DNA of 64,000 nt from Bin107 sp965221655 (GTDB lineage: Bacteria > UBA8248), in NCBI GenBank assembly GCA_965221655.1, contig OZ244906.1, forward strand, positions 682,001-746,000, written 5' to 3'. Below, piece after piece: positions 17,091 to 26,589 of this stretch. The translations under genes were made by a program, and so were the position numbers. How positions within the stretch are numbered: position 1 is the stretch's first letter; each line of letters begins with the position of its first letter. The notes under the pieces were generated by a model, which did no database searches, was not told where the DNA came from, and saw only the letters and a list, made by a program, of their open reading frames with translations.

Positions 17091-18317
17091 ATGCGCAAAG
17101 TGCTGATGGTGCTCGCGCGCGGTCTGGCGGACAGACCCGACAGAAGCGGCGGGGCGCCCTTGCGCAAAGCCCGCACGCCGGGGCTGGATCGCCTCGCGCA
17201 GGCGGGGTTCGCGGGCGCGTGGGCGCCGACAGCCGACGGTGCGCATCCCTCGCTCGATGGTTTTCTCAACCGCTTTTTCGGCGTCGCGGGCGCGTCTTCT
17301 TCCGCTTTCATGCTGGCCACCGCCGCAGGCTCTCCTCCCGAGCGGGACGAGGCCGTCTTCCGCCTGAGCTTCGTGTGTCTGAAGCCGGGGGCCACGAGCG
17401 TCGTCATGCTCGACCCCCGGGGTTTCGGTGTAACCGACGAGGAAAACCTCGAGCTCCTCGCCTATCTCGAACGCCACATGCCGCCCGGGGAGGGGGAGTC
17501 GTTTCGCTTCGTCTCGCTGGGCGGAAACGAGGCGCTCTTCTTCTACCGGGGCGCACCGCTTCCGCCCGATGCCTTGGGGGGCTTCTCTCCCCCGCACGCG
17601 ATTACGGGCAGGCCCATCGGCGACTACATGCCCCTGTCGTCGGGGGCGCGCCGTTTCGTTCATTTCGTGAACGACTCGCAGATGGTGCTCTCCACCCACG
17701 CGGGGCTGCGCGAGAAGGCGCAGACCCGCATGTTCGCGGCGAACTCCGCCTGGCTGTGGGGCGGGGGGACGGCGTGTGAGGTCGGGCGCATCGAGGAGGC
17801 GACCGGCGGCAGGGCGCCTGCGTTCGTCACCGACTCGAAACTCGCCGGGGGCTTTGCCAAACTGGGGGGTGCGGATGTATATGAGCCGGGGGAGAAGGCT
17901 GCCGCCGCCTGCGCGGCGCTGGCCGAACACGATTTCGTTCTCCTCGTGCGCGAGGTGGACGAGGTATCGCCCTGGCGCGAGGCGGAAGATAAAATCGAGC
18001 ACATCGAGCGTCTCGACGAAGACCTCGTATCCCCCCTGCTGGAGGGGCTGGACGCGCCCTGCCGCGTACTGGTGGCGGCGGACGCGGGCTTTTGTGTGGA
18101 ATCGCAGGAGTGGCTCGCAGGCGGCGCTCCTTTCGCGATGGCGGATTTCGACGGCGAGCGTCTCGCGCCGCCTAAACCTCCGCGCGGGCTGGCGGGGCTT
18201 TGGGAGAAAGTGCGCGGCAGACGCGAAAGCGCGGCGGCAAGCTTTGCGGAGGCCGCGCCCGAGGGCGCCCGCCTCCACGCGCTCAACGCGGTGCGCAGGC
18301 GGCTGTTCGCCGGATGA
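17091..18317 (+). CDS. ApgM-family (alkaline-phosphatase superfamily) protein, catalytically degenerate
   Basis: The 408-residue protein aligns along its length with archaeal-type cofactor-independent phosphoglycerate mutases: GLADRP near the start, LRKARTPGLDRLAQAG, ANSAWLWGGG for ANxIWPWGQG, TDSKLAGGFAKLGG, and IEHIERLDE near residue 305. Key residues are missing. The metal Asp before GLADRP is Arg10, the nucleophile Ser is Ala48, the two histidines around DE290-291 are Leu285 and Pro294, and the DH motif is DA (331-332). Relatives at this position next to hom are often thought to be phosphoglycerate mutases or alternative homoserine kinases; this copy should be neither. It may be a scaffold or regulatory pseudoenzyme. 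GAGAG lies upstream of ATG 17091. The stop overlaps an ATG of the next frame. Confidence 0.75.
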   Translation: MRKVLMVLARGLADRPDRSGGAPLRKARTPGLDRLAQAGFAGAWAPTADGAHPSLDGFLNRFFGVAGASSSAFMLATAAGSPPERDEAVFRLSFVCLKPGATSVVMLDPRGFGVTDEENLELLAYLERHMPPGEGESFRFVSLGGNEALFFYRGAPLPPDALGGFSPPHAITGRPIGDYMPLSSGARRFVHFVNDSQMVLSTHAGLREKAQTRMFAANSAWLWGGGTACEVGRIEEATGGRAPAFVTDSKLAGGFAKLGGADVYEPGEKAAAACAALAEHDFVLLVREVDEVSPWREAEDKIEHIERLDEDLVSPLLEGLDAPCRVLVAADAGFCVESQEWLAGGAPFAMADFDGERLAPPKPPRGLAGLWEKVRGRRESAAASFAEAAPEGARLHALNAVRRRLFAG

Positions 18318-18328
18318 GGGGAGCGGAA

Positions 18329-19540
18329 GTGGGGGGGCTGGTCGTAAAGAAGTTCGGCGGCACCTCGGTCGCCAACCTGGAGAGGATGCGCGACGTGGTG
18401 CGGCGCATCGCCGAGGCGCGCGCGTCGTGGGAGCACATCATCGTCGTGGTGAGCGCGATGGCCGGGGAGACGGACAAACTTATCCGCTTCGCCCACGACC
18501 TCTCGCCCGACCCGGTGGCGCGCGAGATGGACCTGCTCCTCACCTCGGGTGAGCGCATATCGAGCGCCTTGCTGGCCATCGCCATGGACGCGGCGGGCCT
18601 GCCGGCCATATCCCTCACGGGTGGGCAGGCGGGCATTCGGACCGAAGGTTCCCACACCCGCGCGCGCGTGCGCTCCATCCGCCCGGAGCGGATTCTCCGC
18701 GAGCTGGAGCAGGGGAGGGTGGTCGTCGCCGCAGGGTTTCAGGGGGTGGACGAGTTCGACGAGGAGACCACGCTGGGACGCGGGGGGTCGGACCTCACCG
18801 CGGTGGCTCTCGCGGCTGCCCTTGAAGCGGACCGCTGCGAGATTTATACCGACGTGGAGGGGGTGTACACGGCGGACCCGCGCCTCGTCCCCGAGGCGAA
18901 GTGCCTCGAGCAGATATCGTTCGAGGAGATGATGGAGCTCGCCTCCCTGGGGGCGAAAATCTTGCAGGCGCGCTCGGTCGACCTGGCGGCGAAGTATGAT
19001 CTTCCCCTCGTCGTGCGCTCCGCGTTTGGTGAAGGAGAGGGAACCTTGGTCATTCCGGAATCGACGGGCATCGAGGCTCCCGCCGTGCGCGGCGTGAGCA
19101 GCGACGCGAAACAATCGAAGCTCACCTTCAGCGGCGTGCCCGACAGACCCGGCATCGCCGCCGCCCTGTTCGGCAGGCTGGCGGAAAAATCCATCATGGT
19201 GGACATGATCGTGCAGAACGTGAGCGAAAACGGGCTGACCGACATATCGATCACCGTGAACCGCGACATGGCCGCCGAGGCCGAGCGCATCATGGGTGAG
19301 TCGAGCGACGATATGGGCGGGGCCGTCATCTCCCGCGACGACGACATCGCGAAGGTCTCCGTGGTGGGCGTGGGCATGAAGAGCCAGGCGGGCGTGGCCG
19401 CGCGCGTGTTCTCCGCCCTGGCGCGCAGCCGCATCAACATCATGATGATCTCGACTTCGGAGATTTCCATCTCCGTCGTGGTGCGCGCCGCGGACGCCGA
19501 GAACGCGGTGCGCGTGCTGCACAAGGAGTTCATCGCTTGA
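18329..19540 (+). CDS. lysC: Aspartate kinase
   Basis: Aspartokinase phosphorylates aspartate, the entry to lysine, threonine and methionine synthesis. The N-terminal kinase motif KKFGGTSVANLERM, the GGQAGIRTEGSHTRARV segment and two C-terminal ACT domains (from about residue 260) are present, so feedback control is expected. I chose GTG 18329 because GGGGAG lies 5 bases upstream. ATG 18314, which overlaps the previous stop as ATGA, adds five residues. A run of seven Gs spans the first codons. The 3' end overlaps glyQ. Confidence 0.94.
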   Translation: MGGLVVKKFGGTSVANLERMRDVVRRIAEARASWEHIIVVVSAMAGETDKLIRFAHDLSPDPVAREMDLLLTSGERISSALLAIAMDAAGLPAISLTGGQAGIRTEGSHTRARVRSIRPERILRELEQGRVVVAAGFQGVDEFDEETTLGRGGSDLTAVALAAALEADRCEIYTDVEGVYTADPRLVPEAKCLEQISFEEMMELASLGAKILQARSVDLAAKYDLPLVVRSAFGEGEGTLVIPESTGIEAPAVRGVSSDAKQSKLTFSGVPDRPGIAAALFGRLAEKSIMVDMIVQNVSENGLTDISITVNRDMAAEAERIMGESSDDMGGAVISRDDDIAKVSVVGVGMKSQAGVAARVFSALARSRINIMMISTSEISISVVVRAADAENAVRVLHKEFIA

Positions 19541-20505
19541 GCGAGGCGCCGACGTTTCAGGAAGTGATCATGGGGCTGGAGCGCTATTGGGCGCATCGGG
19601 GCTGCGTCATCCAGCAGCCCTACGACATCGAGGTGGGCGCGGGCACGATGAACCCGGCCACCTTTCTGCGCGCCCTTGGCCCCGAACCCTGGAAAGTCGC
19701 CTACGTCGAACCGAGCCGCAGACCCACCGACGGCCGCTACGGAGAGAACCCCAACCGCCTCCAGCACTATTATCAATATCAGGTCGTTCTCAAGCCCTCG
19801 CCCATCGACGTGCAGGAACAATACCTCGAGAGCCTGCGCAGCCTGGGGGTCGACCCCCTCGAGCACGACGTGCGCTTCGTCGAGGACGATTGGGAGTCGC
19901 CGAACCTGGGCGCGTGGGGACTGGGCTGGGAGGTGTGGCTCGACGGCATGGAGGTAACCCAGTTCACCTATTTCCAGCAGGCGGGGGGGCTGGATCTGGA
20001 AGTGGTTTCGGCCGAGCTCACCTACGGGCTCGAGCGCATCGCCATGTACTTACAAGGCGTGGAGAGCGTTTACGACCTCGTGTGGGCGCGCGACCCCGAG
20101 GGCGGCGTCGTGCGCTACGCCGACGTGCACCACCAGACCGAGGTGGAGTTCAGCCACTACAATTTCGAAGAGGCGGACGTGAGCGTCCACTTTGAGGTGT
20201 TCGACAAGTACGAGGCCGAGGGGCTGCGCCTCGTCGAGAGGGGGCTCACGTTTCCCGCCTACGACCATGCGCTCAAGTGCTCGCACGCCTTCAACCTGCT
20301 CGACGCGCGCGGGGCCATCAGCGTGAGCGAGCGGGCGCGCTACATCGGCAGAATCAGAAAGATGGCGCGCGCCTGCGCGGAGAGCTATCTCAAATCGCGC
20401 TACGAGGCGGGCTTTCCCCTCATCCGGGACGAGGCGGAGCGCAAGGACCGCCTCGCCCTCTACGCTGCGCAATACGCCGCCGAAGAGGCGGAGCACAGCG
20501 CGTAA
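19537..20505 (+). CDS. glyQ: Glycyl-tRNA synthetase alpha subunit
   Basis: The 322-residue catalytic subunit of heterotetrameric GlyRS begins TFQEVIMGLERYWAHRGCVIQQPYD and contains GAGTMNPATFLRALGPEPW, both diagnostic. The start is TTG 19537, which overlaps the lysC stop (TTGA) and has AAGGAG 8 bases upstream. It is translated just ahead of glyS. Confidence 0.96.
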   Translation: MSEAPTFQEVIMGLERYWAHRGCVIQQPYDIEVGAGTMNPATFLRALGPEPWKVAYVEPSRRPTDGRYGENPNRLQHYYQYQVVLKPSPIDVQEQYLESLRSLGVDPLEHDVRFVEDDWESPNLGAWGLGWEVWLDGMEVTQFTYFQQAGGLDLEVVSAELTYGLERIAMYLQGVESVYDLVWARDPEGGVVRYADVHHQTEVEFSHYNFEEADVSVHFEVFDKYEAEGLRLVERGLTFPAYDHALKCSHAFNLLDARGAISVSERARYIGRIRKMARACAESYLKSRYEAGFPLIRDEAERKDRLALYAAQYAAEEAEHSA

Positions 20506-20520
20506 AGGGGGCGTGGGGCC

Positions 20521-22710
20521 TTGGGCAAGGAACTTCTTTTCGAAATCGGCACAGAAGAGATTCCCTCCGTGTATATGCCGGGAATGCTGGCCGCCCTCAA
20601 GGAGCGCTCAGGCGCTGCGCTCGAGGAGGCGCGCCTGGATTTCGAGGGTCTCGAGACGCTCGGAACGCCCAGGAGGCTCGTGCTCCACGTGGCGGACCTG
20701 GCCGAGCGGCAAAGGCCGCTGCGCGAAGAAATTCTCGGGCCACCCGTCAAGAACGCATTCGACGAGGCGGGAAACCCGACGAGGGCGGCTCTGGGCTTCG
20801 CGCGGACGAACGGTGTGGAGGTCTCCGACCTCGCGCGGGTGGATACGCCCCGGGGCGAGAGGGTGATGCTCGTGCGTGAGGACGCGGGCGAGCGCACCGA
20901 AGCCGTCCTGGGTGTTTTGCTGCCGAAAATCATCCAGGAGTTGCCTGCGCCCAAGTCCATGCGGTGGGGGGCGGGTGCCCTTTCTTTCGTGCGGCCCGTG
21001 CAGTGGGTGCTGGCCCTCTACGCCGGCAACGTCGTCGAGGCTGCGGAAGGCGGCGAGCTCCCGCCTTTCGGGGCGGAAACGCGGGGGCACAGATTTCATC
21101 ACGATGATACGTTTATTATCAGTAGTTTCCGCGAATATATTGATGTGTTGCATGATAAAAGCGTAGAACCCCTCGTGGACGACGGCGCAGGCCGCGGACG
21201 CATTCCCATGGTGCGCGCGGCGGTCACCGAGGCCGCAGAGGCCGGGGGCGGTGAGCCGGCGGCGGACGCAAAGGCCGTGGAGCGTCTGGTGGAGAAGGTG
21301 GCCCACCTGGTCGAGTGGCCCTTTCCGGTGGCGTGCGCCTTTGAGGAGAAGTTTCTGGACTTGCCCAGAGAGGTCATCATCTCCACCCTGGAGGTGCACC
21401 AAAGGTGCTTTGCACTCAAGGAGCGGGGGGGAGAGCGCCTCATTCCCGCCTTCGTCGGCGTGAGCAACACGCGCGCACAGGACATGGACGTGGTGCGCAG
21501 GGGGTATGAGCGCGTGGTGCGCGCCCGGCTCGAGGATGCCGATTTCTACTGGCGTCAGGACCTCGCAACGCCCCTCGCCGAAATGGCGGAATCGCTTAAG
21601 GGCGTGGTCTATCACCCCCGGCTGGGCACGAGCTGGGAGAAGGTGGAGCGCTTCCGGAGTCTGGCCGCCTGGCTTTGCGCGCGCCTCGCTCCGGGAGATG
21701 ACGCCCTGGCCGGGACCGTGGAGGAGGCGGCCTCATTGTGCAAGGCCGACCTGTGCAGCGGCATGGTGTATGAGTTTCCCGAGCTACAGGGCGTCATGGG
21801 CAGGCGCTACGCCGAGCGCGAAGGGCGGGCGGAGGCGGTTTCGCGCGCCATATACGAGCACTACCTCCCCAGAGGCGAGGGAGACGATTTGCCGGGCGAT
21901 GACGCGGGCGCAATCGTCGGGCTGGCCGATAGAATGGACACCATCGTCGGCATGGTGGGGCTCGGCTACCTGCCCAGCGGCTCGGAGGACCCCTATGCGC
22001 TCAGGCGCGCGGCCAACGCCGTTTTACACGTCCTGGAGGAGCGGGGCTTCAGGATATCGCTGCCCGAATGGGTGGAGGTCGCCAGCCGGCCCCTGGCGGA
22101 GAAGTTCAAAGACGGGGCGGAGGAGGCGAGCAAGAGAATTTTGGGCTTTTTGCGCAACCGGGTGTCCGCCTGGCTTTCGCGCGAAGGGGCGCGCGGCGAT
22201 CTGGTGGAGGCGGTGCTGGCGGCGGGAGACGGCGCGGGCTGGCGCGACGTGATAGACGCCCGCGCGCGTTTGCGCGCACTCGCGCGCCTCGCCGCGCGCG
22301 AGGAGACCTTCGAGCCGCTTACCACGACTTTCAAGCGGGTGAACAACATCGTCCGCCAGGCGCGGGAGGGTGGCGAGCACGACGCGGCGCACCGCCCCGA
22401 CGCGCGGCTGTTCGTCGAGGAGGCCGAGGTGCGGCTGGGCGCCTCCCTGGAGGCGGTCGCGCGCGCAGTGGATAGCGCGCTGGCGGACGTCCGCGCGGGA
22501 GACGCCCCCGCACTGGAGGAGGCCTACGTTTCGGCGAACGCCGCCATTGCGGAGATACGGCCCGTGGTGGACGATTTCTTCGACGCCGTGATGGTGATGG
22601 CCGAAGAGGAGGAGTTGCGCAAGAACCGCCTCGCACTCATGGCGGGGGTAGGCGCGCTCTTTTCGGCGAACGCGGATTTTACGAAAATACAGTCTCGAGC
22701 GACGAAATAA
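20521..22710 (+). CDS. glyS: Glycyl-tRNA synthetase beta subunit
   Basis: The 729-residue beta subunit begins KELLFEIGTEEIPS and carries the HD-type and C-terminal anticodon-binding regions of the family (GLADRMDTIVGM near residue 465). It starts at TTG 20521, 15 bases after glyQ. An AT-rich island at about 21094-21172 encodes FIISSFREYIDVLHDK and stands out against the GC-rich surroundings, but the reading frame and alignment continue through it. The order glyQ-glyS-ppdK is known from several deltaproteobacteria. Confidence 0.95.
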   Translation: MGKELLFEIGTEEIPSVYMPGMLAALKERSGAALEEARLDFEGLETLGTPRRLVLHVADLAERQRPLREEILGPPVKNAFDEAGNPTRAALGFARTNGVEVSDLARVDTPRGERVMLVREDAGERTEAVLGVLLPKIIQELPAPKSMRWGAGALSFVRPVQWVLALYAGNVVEAAEGGELPPFGAETRGHRFHHDDTFIISSFREYIDVLHDKSVEPLVDDGAGRGRIPMVRAAVTEAAEAGGGEPAADAKAVERLVEKVAHLVEWPFPVACAFEEKFLDLPREVIISTLEVHQRCFALKERGGERLIPAFVGVSNTRAQDMDVVRRGYERVVRARLEDADFYWRQDLATPLAEMAESLKGVVYHPRLGTSWEKVERFRSLAAWLCARLAPGDDALAGTVEEAASLCKADLCSGMVYEFPELQGVMGRRYAEREGRAEAVSRAIYEHYLPRGEGDDLPGDDAGAIVGLADRMDTIVGMVGLGYLPSGSEDPYALRRAANAVLHVLEERGFRISLPEWVEVASRPLAEKFKDGAEEASKRILGFLRNRVSAWLSREGARGDLVEAVLAAGDGAGWRDVIDARARLRALARLAAREETFEPLTTTFKRVNNIVRQAREGGEHDAAHRPDARLFVEEAEVRLGASLEAVARAVDSALADVRAGDAPALEEAYVSANAAIAEIRPVVDDFFDAVMVMAEEEELRKNRLALMAGVGALFSANADFTKIQSRATK

Positions 22711-22776
22711 CCGGAGCGGCCCCCGGGTCGGCTCCGACCACTCCGCAGACGCGCGCGGCGCGGGAGGATGAAAGTG

Positions 22777-25425
22777 ATGAGCGAGAAGATGATCTATTCC
22801 TTTGGCGCCGGGCAGACCGACGGAGACGCCTCCATGCGCAACCTGCTGGGAGGCAAGGGGGCGAACCTGGCGGAGATGGCCAGTCTGGACATTCCGGTGC
22901 CGCCCGGCTTCACCATCACCACGCAAATGTGCGTCGAATATCTCGAAAAAGGCGCGTTGCCCGAAGGTCTCTGGGAGGACGTGAAACAGCAAATGGCGCG
23001 CCTTGAAGAGGCGATGGGGGCGCGCTTCGGCGGGGATGAGAACCCCCTGCTGGTGAGCGTGCGATCGGGTGCGCGCGATTCCATGCCGGGCATGATGGAC
23101 ACGGTGCTGAACCTCGGCATGAACGACGCGACCGTCGTGGCCCTCGAAAAAAAATCGGGCAGCCCCCGCTTTGCCTACGACAGCTACCGCAGGTTCATCA
23201 ATATGTTCGGCAACGTGGTGCTCGAGATGGAGCACCACGACTTCGAAACGAAGATAGAGGCCATGAAGCAACGCAAGGGCGCCGCTTCTGATCTCGACCT
23301 CACGGCGGAGGACCTGGCCGAACTGGTCGAGGAATACGCCGCCCTCGTGGAGGAGAAAACGGGGGCGCGCTTCCCCCAGGACCCCTACGAGCAGTTGCGC
23401 CTGGCCATCGAGTCGGTCTTCCAGTCCTGGAACAACGAGCGCGCCTTCACCTATCGCCGCCTCTACCACATCCCGCACGAGTGGGGCACTGCCGTAAACG
23501 TGCAGTGCATGGTCTACGGCAACATGGGCGAGGACTGCGGCACGGGCGTCGCCTTCTCGCGCAACCCCGCCACGGGCGAGAGTGACCTGTACGGCGAGAT
23601 TCTCTTCAACGCCCAGGGCGAGGACGTGGTGGCGGGCATTCGCACGCCCGAGCCCATCACGCGCCTGGCGGAGAAGATGCCCGAATGTTTCGCGGAGTTT
23701 GAAAGCATCTCCCAGAAGCTCGAAGCCCACTACAAGGACATGCAGGACATGGAGTTCACCATCCAGAACGGGCGCCTGTTCATGCTCCAGACGCGAAACG
23801 GCAAGCGCACCGCCGCCGCGGCGGTGAAGATTGCCGTCGACCTGGTGCGCGAAAACGTGCTCGACGTGCGCGACGCGCTCCAGAAGGTGGACCCCGACAG
23901 CCTGGACCAGCTGCTCCACCCGATGATTGACGCCGAACAGCAGATTGACGTGATCGCCAAAGGACTCGCCGCGTCGCCTGGCGCGGCCGTGGGCCGGGTG
24001 GTGTTCACCGCGGCGGACGCGGTGGCGCGCGCCGAGGCGGGGGAGCCCGTCATCCTGGTGCGTCAGGAGACGAGTCCCGAGGACATCAACGGCATGAACG
24101 TCGCCCAGGGCATCCTGACGGCACGGGGCGGCCTCACCTCCCACGCCGCCGTCGTCGCCCGGCAGATGGGCAAATGCTGCGTCACGGGTTGCAGCGCACT
24201 GAACGTGCGCGCAGAGGAGAAGGTCATCCGCGTCGAGGGCCGGGCGATAGCGGAGGGAGACTTCATCTCCTTGAACGGCAACTCGGGCGAGGTGATTCTC
24301 GGCGAGGCGCGCCTCAAACAGCCCGAACTCTCGGGGGATTTCGCCACCCTCATGGAATGGGCGGACGAGGTGCGCACACTGGGCGTTCGCGCGAACGCCG
24401 ACACGGTGACGGACAGCAAGGCGGCGCTCGCGTTCGGCTGCGAGGGCATCGGGCTGTGCCGCACCGAGCACATGTTTTTTGAGGGCGAGCGTATCGACTA
24501 CGTGCGCGCGATGATTCTCGCCGAAACCGAGGAGGCGCGGCGCGAGGCGCTTTCTCACCTCCTGCCCATGCAGCGCGAAGACTTTATTGGCATCTTCGAG
24601 GTCATGCGCGAGCGGCCGGTCACCATTCGGCTGCTCGACCCGCCGCTGCATGAGTTTCTCCCCAAGACCGAGGAGGACATGGAGCAGGTGGCCAGGCTGC
24701 TCGGCGTGAGCACCGACGTGGTGCGCCACGCCACCGAGGCGACCGAGGAACAGAACCCGATGCTGGGCCACCGGGGCTGTCGCCTTGCGGTTACGTATCC
24801 CGAAATTGCCGAAATGCAGGTGCGCGCCATCATCGAGGCGGCCTGCGAGATGAAGAGCCGGGGGGTGGACGTACTGCCCGAGATCATGATTCCGCTCACC
24901 TCGGGCGTGGGCGAGTGGGAGTTTAATCGCGACATCGTGCACGCCATCGCCAGGGAGGTGATAGGGGAGAGGGGCGTTACGCCGCGCTACCTCACGGGCA
25001 CGATGATCGAGATTCCCAGGGCCTGTCTCCTCGCCGGCCAGATAGCCGAGAGTGCGGAGTTCTTCAGCTTCGGCACCAACGATTTGACGCAGCTCACCTA
25101 TGGCTTGAGCCGCGACGACGCGGGCTGGTTCTTGCCCAAATACATCGATAAGGACCTGATTCCGCGCGACCCCTTCGTGGCCGTCGACCGCGAGGGCGTG
25201 GGCGAGATGGTGCGCATCGGAATCGAGCGCGGACGCGCCCGGCGCGAGAACCTCGAGGTGGGCATCTGCGGCGAGCACGGCGGGGAGCCGACCTCGGTCG
25301 AGTTTTGCCACATGACGCAGATGGACTACGTTTCCTGCGCACCCTATCGTGCGCCGATTGCGCGCCTCGCCGCCGCCCAGGCGTCGATAGTCCACGGGGC
25401 GTACCAAACGGTCGAAGTCGGCTGA
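22777..25425 (+). CDS. ppdK: Pyruvate, phosphate dikinase
   Basis: PPDK interconverts pyruvate, ATP and Pi with phosphoenolpyruvate, AMP and PPi. The N-terminal nucleotide-binding domain has LLGGKGANLAEMA. The swivelling phosphohistidine domain carries GGLTSHAAVVARQMGK, whose His is phosphorylated. The C-terminal PEP/pyruvate barrel ends in FSFGTNDLTQ and GICGEHGG. The length of 882 residues is standard. ATG 22777 has GGGAGG at correct spacing, whereas ATG 22768 is too close to it. The preceding 66-base gap shows nothing convincing. Confidence 0.96.
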   Translation: MSEKMIYSFGAGQTDGDASMRNLLGGKGANLAEMASLDIPVPPGFTITTQMCVEYLEKGALPEGLWEDVKQQMARLEEAMGARFGGDENPLLVSVRSGARDSMPGMMDTVLNLGMNDATVVALEKKSGSPRFAYDSYRRFINMFGNVVLEMEHHDFETKIEAMKQRKGAASDLDLTAEDLAELVEEYAALVEEKTGARFPQDPYEQLRLAIESVFQSWNNERAFTYRRLYHIPHEWGTAVNVQCMVYGNMGEDCGTGVAFSRNPATGESDLYGEILFNAQGEDVVAGIRTPEPITRLAEKMPECFAEFESISQKLEAHYKDMQDMEFTIQNGRLFMLQTRNGKRTAAAAVKIAVDLVRENVLDVRDALQKVDPDSLDQLLHPMIDAEQQIDVIAKGLAASPGAAVGRVVFTAADAVARAEAGEPVILVRQETSPEDINGMNVAQGILTARGGLTSHAAVVARQMGKCCVTGCSALNVRAEEKVIRVEGRAIAEGDFISLNGNSGEVILGEARLKQPELSGDFATLMEWADEVRTLGVRANADTVTDSKAALAFGCEGIGLCRTEHMFFEGERIDYVRAMILAETEEARREALSHLLPMQREDFIGIFEVMRERPVTIRLLDPPLHEFLPKTEEDMEQVARLLGVSTDVVRHATEATEEQNPMLGHRGCRLAVTYPEIAEMQVRAIIEAACEMKSRGVDVLPEIMIPLTSGVGEWEFNRDIVHAIAREVIGERGVTPRYLTGTMIEIPRACLLAGQIAESAEFFSFGTNDLTQLTYGLSRDDAGWFLPKYIDKDLIPRDPFVAVDREGVGEMVRIGIERGRARRENLEVGICGEHGGEPTSVEFCHMTQMDYVSCAPYRAPIARLAAAQASIVHGAYQTVEVG

Positions 25426-25431
25426 GCGGGT

Positions 25432-26589
25432 ATGGTTCGCCTCCCCGCCGCGCGAAAAAGCGCGTTGATGGCCGAGGCTCTTGCACTCGCCTTGCGGGCG
25501 GAGGGCCAAACGAGCCCGAACCCGCTCGTCGGAGCGATTGTCGTGGACGAGAACGGCGAGGTGGCGGGCCGGGGCTGGCACGAAAGGGCGGGCGAACCCC
25601 ACGCCGAGGTTCTGGCCCTGCGCGAGTCGGGTGCCCGCGCAAGGGGCGGCGCGCTGGTTGTGACGCTCGAACCCTGCTCCCACCAGGGCAGGACGCCTCC
25701 CTGTGCGCCACTGGTGGCGGAGGCGGGCGTATCGCTCGTTGTGGCCGCCGTCGGGGATCCGGACCCCCGCGTGGCGGGCCGGGGCTTTGCGTATCTGCGG
25801 GAGAGGGGCGTTGCAGTCGAGGTGGGCCTCATGGCAGAGGATGCGGTGCGCGCGAACGAGGCCTATTTTCATTGGTGTAAGCATGGGCGCCCCCTGGTGA
25901 CGCTCAAGGCCGCCGCGAGCCTGGACGGAAGAATCGCTACGCGCAGCGGGCAGAGCAGGTGGATAACGGGGGAGGCCGCGCGCAACGCGGGCCACCTCGT
26001 GAGAAACGTGGTGGACGCCATCCTCGTCGGCGCGGGGACGGTGCGCAAAGACGATCCGCTGCTCACGGCCCGCCCGGAGGGTATTTCGGGAAAGCCGCTT
26101 TTGCGCGTGGTGCTGGATTCCGCGCTCGGCACGCCTCCCGCTGCCCGGGTGCTGGCTCCCCGCGCGGGGAGCACGACGCTCGTTGCGACCACGGAGGCTG
26201 CCCCTGAGGAGCGCGAGAACGCCCTGCGCGCGGCGGGTGCGGAAATCCTCCGGGTGGAGGCGGATGAGGAGGGTCGCGTGGCGCTCGCCCCCGTGCTGGA
26301 GGCATTGGGTGCGCGCGGCGTGCGGCACGTTCTCGTTGAAGGCGGTGGGCAGGTGCACGGCTCGTTCGTCCGCGCGCGCCTGGCGGATCGCCTGCTGTAT
26401 TTCGTAGCGCCCTTGGTGATGGGCGATGAGCAAGCGCCCCCGGCGATTGCGGGGCTGAGCGAGGCGACATTGCAATCGATGCCCCGTTTATCTAATGTAA
26501 CACATGAAGTTATGGGCGATGATTTGTTGATTCGGGGATATTTCAAACGGCCCGTATGGGAAGACGCCGGAGACTGGGTGGATGTTTAG
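25432..26589 (+). CDS. ribD: Bifunctional riboflavin deaminase/reductase RibD
   Basis: RibD converts the GTP-cyclohydrolase II product through deamination and side-chain reduction. The N-terminal Zn deaminase domain shows PNPLVGAIVV, HAEV and the PCSHQGRTPPC ligand segment. The C-terminal reductase starts near residue 150 (PLVTLKAAASLDGRIAT) with the substrate motif LVEGGGQVHGSF. The last 25 codons (about 26486-26560) are unusually AT-rich. The stop overlaps the ribE start by 8 bases. It opens the cluster ribD-ribE-ribBA-ribH-nusB. Confidence 0.95.
   Translation: MVRLPAARKSALMAEALALALRAEGQTSPNPLVGAIVVDENGEVAGRGWHERAGEPHAEVLALRESGARARGGALVVTLEPCSHQGRTPPCAPLVAEAGVSLVVAAVGDPDPRVAGRGFAYLRERGVAVEVGLMAEDAVRANEAYFHWCKHGRPLVTLKAAASLDGRIATRSGQSRWITGEAARNAGHLVRNVVDAILVGAGTVRKDDPLLTARPEGISGKPLLRVVLDSALGTPPAARVLAPRAGSTTLVATTEAAPEERENALRAAGAEILRVEADEEGRVALAPVLEALGARGVRHVLVEGGGQVHGSFVRARLADRLLYFVAPLVMGDEQAPPAIAGLSEATLQSMPRLSNVTHEVMGDDLLIRGYFKRPVWEDAGDWVDV

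Noticed and set aside
18314..18316. ATG 18314 as the lysC start through ATGA coupling
   Set aside because: It has no ribosome-binding site, whereas GTG 18329 has GGGGAG at 5 bases and gives the standard N-terminus; kept as an alternative.
22711..22776. Terminator or riboswitch before ppdK
   Set aside because: The GGAGC/GCTCC pairing is short and interrupted, with no T-run and no known aptamer pattern.
22024..26475. A 1483-codon open frame on the minus strand
   Set aside because: It lies wholly opposite glyS, ppdK and ribD, its translation is Arg/His-rich low-complexity sequence with no motif, and such antisense frames are expected in GC-rich DNA.
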